From contig NC_058048.1 of NCBI RefSeq assembly GCF_020085105.1, positions 5,324,362 through 5,388,361 of the forward strand: a stretch of DNA of 64,000 bases. Reading direction: 5' to 3'. Below the pieces are notes generated by a model, which worked only from the letters and a program-made list of their open reading frames with translations, did no database searches and had not been told where the DNA came from. Both the position numbers and the translations under genes were made by a program. The DNA comes from Siniperca chuatsi. Taxonomy: Eukaryota > Chordata > Actinopteri > Centrarchiformes > Sinipercidae. Position 1 is the stretch's first letter; every line of letters begins with the position of its first letter. This document shows positions 38,855 through 52,200 of this stretch, piece by piece.

Positions 38855-40491
38855 CAGTAGTAATGAAAGAATGACCAGAGGAGGTGGATGGAGCAGAGGA
38901 TTGGGCACATTTTCTATTTACACTGAAGCTGTAAGTAATTATTTATCATGTGTCAGAGACATATAAACATCCGTTCTATTGTTTGTAAGACAATGACACA
39001 AGCCCGTTGCTGTTTACAATACTACTGCAATAGGCAGTTAAACAGTTTACATGCAACATGTTCTAGTGAGTATTACTAAAGGTCTAAATACAATTTCACA
39101 CTTTGGCAAAAAGAGCGTTTTCGGTTAAGCACTCAATACTCATAATACTGAGTGATTTTTATGAACGATAATTATTAACAGTGTAATCCAAGTGTTTTCA
39201 GCCTATAGAAATTCATAGTCTAATTCTATCGGAAAATATCATTTGGCTGCCAATTTTTTTGTAATGAAACTGAATTACTGCACATAGTAAAATCACACTT
39301 CAGTGATATAATTCATCTTGGGTTAGACAGCTCAACCGGCTCTCTTATCAGCTTAAAACCGCAGAGACACACACCATTTTCTTTTGATGGATCGCCCAGT
39401 AATCATTACGGAAGTGCCTGGCCTACTTCCTGCTGCTCCATTATCCGCAAGTGGCCTATTTCTGTGGTCCAAGCGTTGCGGCCTCATAGTGTGATCTGAT
39501 GCCATGAAGAGGTCCAGCAGCCAGGAATAGTTCTATAGGCTGACACTCTGGAGGCTCCCATATCACACTGGAAGGACTCGTCCTAAATCCTCATCCAAAA
39601 TTTACAAAGAAAAGTACAATATATATATTTATATATACATACACATGGAATCTGATTCACATGCAGTGAAACGTTAATTCAGCATGGATTAGCTGATGTT
39701 CAGGGAGGAACATCCATCATACCATCAGACTGATGTATTTGTGTCACTTCGATTAGTGGCACACAATCTGCAAAATTGGAAGTAACAGTGTTTAATTTTG
39801 CAGAACACCTATACCTACTACCATTTTACACTCTATCTTTATTTGTACACTCAGGACTGATTACACTGAGGCCAACATGCAAGTGTGGATATTAAAGGAA
39901 GTCAGAACTCAGCTGGGTGGAAGTTCAGTGTGACACACAAAGGAATTCATTCAGTGGTTCAGGTGTAGATCTTTCCTCACATTTGAACAAACAAGACCTG
40001 AATACCTGGAGACTTTTGCTGAACAGCAGCCGCTTTCGCACATATATCTGTAACACTTTATGTGTATTTTTCCAAAAACATTCCTAATAATTTCCAAGGA
40101 AGTTTCCTGGGAAGAACGAGAAGAATGTCCTTGAAAGAAAAGCTCAGTTTAAGTGCAAATAAATATTCAGTTATTATTTACTTCTGATAAGAAACATTAA
40201 TCTTCATATATGTTGAACCGTGTGATTATCTGACTAAAAGACTCGCTGGAATGAATTAAAAAGTGTACCAAATAACATAGTTCTTTCCAGGAAACTTCTC
40301 GGAAATGAGTAAGAAATAAATTGGTAAAGATACAGACTCATAAAAATAAGTGTTACAATCTTAAGTTTGCTTAGCTAATGTTAGCACCATAAGCTAACTG
40401 GTCATACCAAAACAAAGTAAGGCTGCAGCAGCAAAACCCCTGAGTGTATTAGATTAAGCAGAAGTGCATTTTATTGCTCATGAATTGGGCC

Positions 40492-40867
40492 AAAGGTCCA
40501 GTGTGTAACATTAAAGAGGAGCTATTGGCAGAAATGGAATATAATATTTATAAGTACGTTTTCATTAGTGTTTAATCACCTGAAAATGAGAATCGTTGTG
40601 TTTTCATTACCTTAGAATAAGCCATTTTTATCTACATAGGAAGCAGGTGCCCTTCCACGGAGGTCGCCATGTTGTTCCACCATGTTTCTAAGGTAGTCCA
40701 GAACGGACAAACCAAACACTGGTTCTAGATAGGGCCGTTTGCGTTTTTCGCAGCCACCGTAGTTTCTCCTACACGCTTGGAAGGGGAGGGTGAGGCGAGC
40801 GGTATTCAAAAGTTGCAAACTGCAATTTCACCGCTAGATGCCACTAAATCCTACACACTGGACCTTT
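40492..40867. repeat. MITE with perfect 16-bp terminal inverted repeats
   Basis: AAAGGTCCAGTGTGTA at 40492-40507 is exactly inverted as TACACACTGGACCTTT at 40852-40867. The 376-bp element has no transposase. It contains the ACGGAGGTCGCCATGTTG word frequent in percomorph repeats. A truncated relative is at 23010-23165. Confidence 0.85.
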
Positions 40868-41239
40868 GAGGCTTGGAAAGAGACAGACCCCTTTCCCAAT
40901 TAGAAACAAGATGGCGCTAGAGCTATAGAATAACTATTGTACTGTTTATCATACTGTTTTCTATCTTCAGCTTATGTGTGTTTGGTCTGAGTAATTTTAT
41001 TGACCATGGCCACTTCTCAGGAACGTCTCTGCTGTGAACTTTGAAACTATTACTAAAGTGATCATGTGGCCTGGCCCAACCTTCATAAACGTGTGGATTT
41101 ATTCAATTCCACAGAACAACAGCAGGAAGTGAATGCAGAACTAGAATCACATGAGAAAAGAAGCTTGTTGAGAAAGATTTCAGACCGAAGCTTTGACCCA
41201 TGCCCTGACTGCGGATTGTACAGTAACAGCAACCTTTAA

Positions 41240-43291
41240 ATGGCAGCCTCACATGGTGAGTTATTTTAAGCAATTTAAAAAGACTGCTGGCAACTGTATT
41301 TGAGTGTGTATGAACATGAAATCATGAATGCTTGACAGGTTCAGAGCCAAGCCTGACCCGAGTGGTTGTACTGTTAATGGGTGAGAAACAAAGTGGAAAG
41401 AGCTCAACAGGAAACGCCATCCTGGGAAAAACAGCCTTTCACAAGAAAACAACGCGCAGCTGCAAAGAAGATGGCACCATCTTTGGAATACAAGTGAACA
41501 TACAACTTTACAGTTTGGATTTACTCATTTTAAATAAATCTGGTCTTTACTCACTTTGACTAAATTTAATCAACCAGGTGGCAGTGGTGGACACCCCAGG
41601 GTGGCTGTCCCAATCCACCACTCCAGACAAGGTGTCCCAGGAGCTCTGCAGAGGTCTGACCCTCTGCCACCCAGAGCCCCATGTCATCCTGCTGGTGCTG
41701 CCCACCACCACCACCTTCGGCCAAGAGGAGTGGCAGGCCATGGAGGCCCATGGAACCCCCATCTGGCAGCGACTGCTTTACCCCAAACCAGTGATCATCT
41801 GGTCATGTTGCGAGCCAGTTTATGGGTCTCAGTGACCCCATGGAGGCTGCCTGATTTATTTTTGCGTCCGTACATTCATTTGTCAATTCATTTGCTGAAT
41901 TGTTCATCCATGTTCCCAGTGGTTTCCGAGCCTGTAACGGGCAATAAATATGAGGGGTCACATCACAAGATGATTAAAAGGATAAATAAAAGAAACATAT
42001 ACTGTATTTTTGTTACACAACATCTAATTTGAGCTTTCTTCTTGTGAAATACTGGATTTTATCACCTCTTTTGGGGCTACAAATGAAACAATCAAAGAAA
42101 GAAAAATCACTCTCAGAAAAATCCCACACAACTGCTCACTATTCAGATCCACAGTAAAGCATTTAGCTGTAGACTCTTAGTCTTGTTCACTTATTACTAA
42201 AATGATGGTTCTTTGGCTCTGCCCATTGAGGTTTAACTCAACCAATGAGGTTATTTCTGCTGCAGGAGACCTGCCTATCGAGGAGCACATAAGGCGACAA
42301 GGTCAGACTCTCCGCTGGCTGATGGAGCGATGTGGGAACAGGTATCAGGTTATGAACAACCAATCCAGGGCCTCAGAGGCTCAGGTTGCAGAGCTCTTTG
42401 GGAAGATCCAAAAGATGATGGAGACTCTCAAGCGTCCCAGGGAGATCCAGTACAGGATGTCCACCCAGCTGAGACATGATGTGAGTATGAAGGAGGAGAG
42501 GAGGTGGGAGGGAAGACAAGAGGAGATAGAAATGACAGTGAGGCATGACGTACATGATGGGAGGCCAAGAGAAACGAAGCAGATGGCATCAGGATGGCCA
42601 TATATGCCCAGAGGTAGGTAGGAACTTTACTTAGATATTTATAATTTTGCACATCATCAGCAAGCCAACAAATGTGTAAGTTGTGCAAAATGTGAAAACC
42701 ACTGCGCTGTGTGTCATTACAGGATTCCCAGCAGATCCAGTTGGTTTTAAACCTGCTCTTGGCCTCATCCTGCTGGGAAGGAGGAAGTCGGGGAAGAGCT
42801 CAGCAGGCAACATGATCCTGGACAGAGAAGAGTTTCAGATCGACACAAAGACCATCAGGTGCTCTGTAGGCCATGGGAAAGTATCAGGGCGGCCTGTCAC
42901 GGTGGTGGACACCCCCGGGTGGAGTCTGTTTGGTCTGGCCAATCCTGAGCAGGTGAGGATGGAGATCAGCCGGAGCCCTTCCCACTGCCCGGTGAGGAGC
43001 AAAGTGTCGTTCCTGCTGGCTGTACCGGTGGACTCGTTCAGAGAGAAAGACAGGAGAGCTGTGGAGATGTACCTCAGCATTTTGGGCAATGATGTGTGGA
43101 AAAGCACTGTGGTATTGTTTACCCACGGAAAGGAGCTGAGAGGAAGGACGGTGGAGAAACACATCCAGGAGAAGGGAGAACCTCTGCAGTGGGTGCTGGA
43201 CAGATGTGGCCGCCGGCATCATGTGTTTGATACAAATACTGGAGACGATACTCAAGTAAACCAGCTACTGGAGATGGTGGAGCAACTGTAG
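41240..43291 (+). CDS. GIMAP/IMAP (AIG1-type) GTPase-like gene with two GTPase units, first unit doubtful
   Basis: GIMAPs are GTPases of immune cells in vertebrates and are often multi-domain and tandemly expanded in fish. Supported exons: 41240-41255, 41339-41493, 41578-about 41801, 42231 or 42266-42613, 42723-43291. Unit 1 has the P-loop GEKQSGKSS (residues 20-28) and DTPGW (from 62). After a break come GDLPIEEHIRRQG and the IMAP-box-like MERCGNRYQVMNNQ. Unit 2 has the P-loop GRRKSGKSS, VVDTPGW, VVLFTHGKEL and LDRCGRRHHVF. The usual segment VLFTxG of unit 1 is missing. The best acceptor (42265/42266) needs phase 1, but the only phase-1 donor near the end of the preceding exon would create a stop. 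Using TG|GTCATG (41801) and an acceptor at 42230 restores an open 448-codon frame, with odd residues at the join. It could be a pseudogene or a diverged gene. Confidence 0.65.
42723..43291 (+). CDS. Second GIMAP GTPase unit (intact terminal exon)
   Basis: One exon encodes a complete AIG1-type domain of about 189 residues. In order: LGLILLGRRKSGKSSAGNMI (G1), a Thr in TIRCS (G2), VVDTPGWSLFG (G3), VVLFTHGKELRGRTVEKHI (G4 region) and LDRCGRRHHVFDTNT (IMAP box), ending VEQL at stop 43289-43291. It joins in phase 1 to the exon ending 42613, whose tail is a charged linker (EERRWEGRQEEIEM). The G4 position reads HGKE where family members usually have an Asp in FTxGD, so guanine recognition may differ. 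No membrane segment or C-terminal hydrophobic tail follows. Confidence 0.85.
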
Positions 43292-45408
43292 AAACTATGT
43301 ATGACAAAACAGAAAGAAAATATGGGGAGACATTTTCACTCACCTCCACCCACTTCGTCAGTCCACGGAGGATGATCATGCTCACCAGCACTGGGTTTAA
43401 GTCCAACTCTGCCTTTATTGAGCCGTATTTGAATTGTGCTCCAGAACAGTGCCACTGAAGGAATGTATCAAAATGAGATGTATGATATATGAGATAATGA
43501 TTCTATGTCCTTGTTACAAAATCTGCACATTGGAGATTGTATATTTAGCAACTGTTTTGTGGCTGAAATTTTGTACAGCAGTTTAAATTGAAATGCTTGC
43601 ATATGGCAGTCTGTAGTTGTTTATCATTTGATAAACTGAAATCCATGGCAGTGTCAGAAATGTCCATGTTTGTGGTAAAGCTGAGAGAAGTTGACTGTAC
43701 TCTTGCACTGAAGCGACCTGTCCTTACATCTCGGTCAGGTGTCTGTGTGACATTATCCTACCATCTTTACTGAAAATATCATTTACAAAAATATTTCCTT
43801 TTGAAAACTTCTTAAATACTGACTTGTTTTCAGTTGTGTGTGTTTGATCTGCAGGGTGATGTTGGTAATGTAACCCAGTTCTGTATGGCTTTTCATAGGA
43901 ATGGAGACGGTTCAAACAGCATTTCTTCCCTAAATCATTTAAAATGGGTAGTCTCGCCTGTAGGACGGCCATCTTTAAAACAAGGGTGGGCTTGTCTGAT
44001 TAACATACTACAAAACCAGGCAGGGTTTGAATACAGTTTTCCAGTGAGTGATGAGTTAAACTTTATTGTCATCAATATTCCATTGAGATAAGATTAGATA
44101 AGACACAATAAAAGAATATAACAAAAATACAGAAAGTGGGCAGAATTTAAACCCACTGTAACACAACCTGTAATTACAAAGTAAAGTATTGAAATAGTTA
44201 GAGCAGTGATTATAACAAAACTGCAGCAGCAGAAACATATAAATATGTACGCACACATACAGTAGTGTGTATATATAGTACAGTGATCTCTCTCTATAGA
44301 TAGATATAGGTTGAGAGCTATATATAGAGATAGATCAATCTATCGATCATAGATCTGAAACATTTAAGTGTGACAAACATGCAAAAAAAAAAAGAAATCA
44401 GGAAGGGGGCAAACACTTTTTCACACCACTGTACAGCCCATCACATGAGGGAAGATCAAAAACAGCAGACACCTCTCTGGCTGTGAAGTTCCTCAGTGAA
44501 CGCTGAACTAGTTTCATTGTTGGGAGGATCCACCATGAGCATGTTAGCATGTAGCATGTTAGCCAGACCCAGCGTGCACCTGCCGGACGCCCTGTAGCGT
44601 GGCTGTGTTTGGTTTGGGTCACTTAGCGTGTTCCCTGTTGTTGCATTCAGTCAATGATTAATTAAGGTAGATGTAATCTTTTTTTAACTTATGCCGAGGT
44701 ACAATAATTCTAATCTTAGCCATAACCATAACGCCGTCATCCTTAATTTTATTGCACTGTTGTGCATTTTTGTACTGTTCACAAACATGGCTGTTGTCCG
44801 GAGTGTCAGCTGAGTTCAGGGTCGTGGAGCTCTGCCCTCCTGCGGCCGCTGACCACGGATGTATTATTGGAACAGATTCAACGCACTTCTTCCGTTCCGC
44901 TCTCACACGGTTTATCACTTCTGTGCTTACCGGATGCGACATGTAGCGAAGCAGGCTACGAAAAATGACTGACTTTTAAAAATACTCAAAAAAGTACGAG
45001 TTATTACACACACACAAAAAAAACGTTGTTACAGTCACGAGAGTACATATAATTCGTTACTTGCTCAAGCTCCAAACTCAATATTATCTTTATTTTGAAA
45101 AAAAAAAAACGATTTACTGCATGAATGCAATGTGAAAACAATCAAAGATGAATTATCTTAGGTCAGTGCTTGCTATTGGTCCAAAGCGCCCCCCCCTCCA
45201 ACCAATTATAGCCCTCTAAATAAAACCTATCCGTATGACAGGGAAGTTCAGCAACATACTCGGAGGACAAGCTAGCGCCGTTAGCCACTGTTGTTAGCTG
45301 TATTAACTTGACCTCAGTCTTTTGTCACTGCAGCTGTTTAGCCCGTCGTTGATCATTATTTGAATATGAAGGCGGTGTAGCGGCTACAGGAAGAGGCTGG
45401 CTAAGATC
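43292..45408. other. Intergenic: GIMAP-like 3' flank and tlcd3a promoter side
   Basis: No coding gene supported. An AATAAA on the plus strand at 44107-44112 could serve the GIMAP-like gene, but it is far from the stop. A GATA/CTAT-rich degenerate microsatellite lies at about 44284-44350. The last 250 bp hold promoter-type motifs for tlcd3a. Confidence 0.5.
45170..45230 (+). promoter_or_regulatory. Probable tlcd3a core promoter motifs
   Basis: An inverted CCAAT box (ATTGG, 45175-45179), a direct CCAAT (45202-45206) and a TATA-like CTAAATAAAA (about 45215-45224) lie 180-235 bp before the tlcd3a ATG, in that order. Location and spacing are promoter-like; activity is inferred. Confidence 0.5.
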
Positions 45409-48168
<2,760 letters not shown>

Positions 48169-48219
48169 GTGCACCGGTTTATGAAACAACCTGGTTTTTC
48201 ACTGAGAATAAAGATACGA

Positions 48220-48760
48220 CAGAGTATTATGGCCAAAACAAATAAAGATTTCAAAAATAAGTAATATAATGAGAAAAAGTTAATATTTTGAGAATGAAGT
48301 TGTAACTTTATGAGGAAAAGTGGTAATATTTTGAGGAAAAAAGTAATATTTCAAAATAATGTTATGAGAAAGATTGTACTATAAAAAAGGTAAGTTCTCT
48401 CTTCTCTGCTTTTTTCTTGAAACATTGTAAATGTTTTTAATTTCTCAAAATATTACCTTTTCTCAATATTGATTGGTTAATGTTCAACCTTTTTATTTTT
48501 TTTTAACTTTTGTTCTCAATTACAACTACATAACATTTTTTTCTCAAATACTATAACTTCATTTGAAATATGCCTTTATTCTTTAGGACTTTAATAACAT
48601 TCTGACTTTTTTTCCTCTGAATTGTATTCTATCAATCCTGTTTTGGGGGGTTTTTTTGCACTTTTTTTCTGGTAAATTTTCTACTTTATTTTCAGAATAT
48701 TTTGAATTTTTTCTTTAAAACTTTTGACTTTACTTTCTAAAATCACTTTCCCCCCAACTG
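48220..48760. repeat. AT-rich low-complexity repeat between tlcd3a and gemin4
   Basis: Repeated words of the type TAATATTTTGAGGAAAAA on the plus strand (about 48260-48380) face reverse-complement words such as TTTCTCAAAATATTACCTTT (about 48440-48470), followed by T-rich runs to 48760. It is a degenerate tandem/foldback tract with no coding content. Confidence 0.6.
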
Positions 48761-49141
48761 GCCCTAATATGATCATACGGAGACGCCTCAGCAGTTCAAT
48801 GATTGTCCTGCACTACATTATGAAGCTTTTATCTGTGAATTTTGCCAGCTGTTACAATGTGACAAAACTGTTACAGCTAGTACAGTTCATTGTTAAAGCT
48901 TTACGATTTGCAGAGAATATTTTTGAACAAATAAGACTGACTCTTTTTAATTAATAAATTATTAAATTATGTATTGATCGTAATTGTGTGCTCCTGAAGG
49001 GTTTGGTGATGATAGTGAGGGAGTACGCAGTGCTAAAGTATGTCCCAAAAGACATTTAATGTGACATATCGGCTCTTTATTCACTCAGATTCCTTACCAT
49101 CACTAGTAGAGCGTACAACATTGACAACTGAAATGATTTTA

Positions 49142-49147
49142 TTTATT
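49142..49147 (-). terminator. Candidate gemin4 polyadenylation signal
   Basis: TTTATT on the plus strand reads AATAAA on the gemin4 strand, about 60 bp after the gemin4 stop. A second one lies at 49076-49081. Confidence 0.5.
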
Positions 49148-49206
49148 TTATCAGCAAACATATGAGAGTCCTAATCCTCCGGTGGTAAACATGAAAACTC
49201 GGCGTG

Positions 49207-52200
49207 TTAAGCTGCCGATGACACAAGCTGAGCGATCTTCTGCTGCAGTACAGCCTTCATCTCCTGGTTCTCCAGGTTGTCCGTGATGGTGGAGAAGAAG
49301 TGCCGAGTGTTGTCGCTCTCCAGCGGGCTGCTGCTGTCTGGGAAAGCGGCCATGACAGCCTCGTAGTGGCTGAGGATCTCCAGACTGGACAGGAACAACG
49401 GTTCACACTGGCCTCCCGGCATCATCACCTGGGAGAAGGAAATTTACCAGGAAAATGAATACATCAGAGGAGTCTATTCTAATATACTGACTAATGTTTT
49501 GCCATCAAAATATAATAACCCAGTTAGTTAAACTCTGTAAAGGATAATAACTGACAAGTGGTAGGCAAACAAATTTTTTTAATCTTTTGTTATCTGTGGT
49601 AGTTACATAAATAACCCTAGCTCCATGATCTTTAGCTAAGCACTGTTGCTGCCCTTCCCTACAGTGTAATACTGGCACATTCATTTAGAACTGTGACAAA
49701 CACCTACATCATGTCCAGTTACTTAAGTTCATTCACACCTTCCAGCCAGTCAGAATCTACAATTCTCAGTGGCCATGGTATTAATGTTGATGATGATGAT
49801 GATGATGATGATGATAATAATAATAATAATAATACCTGGATGTGCTGAACATGGCAGAAGAGCTGGCTGAGTACAAAAAGGACTTCCTGGCTGGGAACTG
49901 TCTCCACCTCCTCCTCCATTTGGGACTCTTTGGATTTCAGAAGATCTGCTTGTTTAAGGTCTTTCAGAGTGTCTTTGGACATTTTAGGAGCTTTGACTGA
50001 AGTGCAGGAAGGACTGAAGTCTCCGGACGCTGGGGTTTTAGGAGACGTTGAAGCAGAGACAGTCAAAGCACCAGATGATGGAAGAGGAAGCTTGGCTCTT
50101 ACTGAGTTGATCATCTCCCTCACAGCGTGGGCGTATAGCCTGCCAACGTGTGCCCAGCCGTCCGCTGCCAGCCAGTGGGAGCAGCTGGACCCGCAGAGCA
50201 GCTGAAGGACCCGGAGCAGGAGGACAGACAGGCGGAGCTCACAGGAAAACCTCCTCAGATCCAGGAGGGGCAGGTAGTCCACGTACTCGAGCGAGAAGGG
50301 AACGTGGAGGCGACCTGAGGTAATCAGCTCCCTCAGGGCTCTCAGCAGTCTGGTCCACTGGGAGACGGAGCACCAGGGCAGGGTCTGGGTCAGAGCCACC
50401 AGCAGGCCTTTGCTGAACATGCTGACGTGGTCGGTTCGGCGCTGGTCCAGAGAGAGATGGGACAACATGGTGGACTGCAGGGAGTCTGATATAGAGCAGC
50501 ACTCCATCCAGGCCAAAAGACCTGTGCCCTGACCATACTGAGGCAGGTCCAAACCTGACCACTCCTACAGAGGAGGGGGAGACGGGACCAGAGAGGACAT
50601 GAGCAAAGATGTATTAGCAGGAATATTTTGTTACAAGAATGAGAGAAACAAAAACAAGGCAGTACTAAAACCAAAACCCTCCTTCTGTTTCAGCTGTGAC
50701 TGGTAGTTACAGTTATTAATCCTGCTGCCAGGTTGGCTGCACTGGTCCATCTCAAAGCACAGAGCTCACACAGCTTATCATGAACTATTTTATTGCATTT
50801 CTGCAAGAAAACATGTAACAGAAGACCGTGTCTGGACTCAAAAGCACAAGGTCATGAGTGCACAACTGAGCCACCAACATACAGCATGTCACTTTGTTTT
50901 AATGTGTAACTGTCAAACCCCAATAAAGGATTGTCCAGATTCAGAACTGCAGGTGCCCAGAGGCTGAAAGTTGGTATGTAGGCAAACGATGCCTTCTTCC
51001 ACCTACGCAATGAACAATGCTATATCTCTATAAACTATTCCACATCCATCTGCTCGTGCACATACAGGCTTATTATAGGGCTGCAACAAACCATTATTTC
51101 CATTATTATTCCTTGCCATTTTTGCATTAAAAATTACTAAAATGATTATCAAATTATTTACTGATTAATTCTTTCCGATTAATCTACCAATTGTCTACTC
51201 AATTACACACACAGCAACGTCCCCAGAATGCCATGTATGGTCAGCCATATCCCTTTGAAAGTCCCAGTAGCCTTAATGCACCAAGAAAATAGACAAAAAA
51301 CACCCCATCCATCCATCCATCCATCAGCTATATTTGCTTATCCTCGAGGGTCGCGGGGGGCCACTCGCACACTCCACACAGAAAGGCCCCAGGTCAATGG
51401 TGTTAAAATACTGTAGAGTCCCTGGCGTGTGAGAAAACTTCCCAACATGCACTGTGTCAAAGGACTTATGGATAGCACATTTTATTTGTTTTCATAGAAT
51501 TAGTTATTATGAGTGAAGTGCAGGGAGACTGCAAGTGGTGTGTAGTGGACCGTTGATCAAGGCTCCCTACTGTGCAAAATACTGGGCGTGGCTGAAATAA
51601 TACAATGCTCGTTGCTACGCTTCAAAAAACACCATATTATGTCAAACTTTCTCTCTATTAAACATTAAGTAGTCGAGAACCTGAGATCGCCACAGTACTA
51701 ACTGAAAAATCAGCTAAACCAAACAGTTTTATTTGACACTTTCACAAGGGGCCAAAAATAACTAAAAGATACAGCAAGGGTGCAGGTGAAAAAGTATTCA
51801 CTGTGTGAGAAATTCACAAAACTCACTGTCACTGGACACACTATCCCGTCAGTGTAATTCACAGAATATGAATTTGCTTTGCCTTAGCATACTGTTGAGA
51901 TGGGTGATTTGGCTAACATGGCTGATGCAGCACCGCAGCCTTTTATTTATGCAAGCAAGCCTGTGATGAATTCATGATCACTGGATTTCCCCAGGTGTTA
52001 TTTAAACAAACTGTAACCTTTCAAAACCTGCCATTTTCACTTCAGACGCAAACACAAATGAGATGTCGGGGCTCAAATGAAGTTCCCTTCACAATGAAAA
52101 ATAAATACAACTCATAAAGATACAGACAAAAATCACAGTGGCAGAGGCTGAGATATACTGACTTTTAGTCCCTAGCATGGGTCACTGGATCATACATTTC

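Larger units (their letters stand above)
36628..41239 (+). other. usp2 3' UTR and intergenic stretch before the GIMAP-like gene
   Basis: No coding gene is supported here. The first part is the usp2 3' UTR; polyadenylation-type hexamers occur at 36687-36692 (AATAAA), 37113-37118 (ATTAAA) and 38221-38226 (AATAAA), and I cannot tell which is used. Short (GT)n runs lie near 36913-36950. Two palindromic repeats, at about 38359-38854 and 40492-40867, are listed separately. Confidence 0.5.

Noticed and set aside
49930-50205. Plus-strand 91-codon frame
   Set aside because: It is the antisense shadow of the large gemin4 exon, as are the plus-strand frames at 52365-52607 and 54799-56784.
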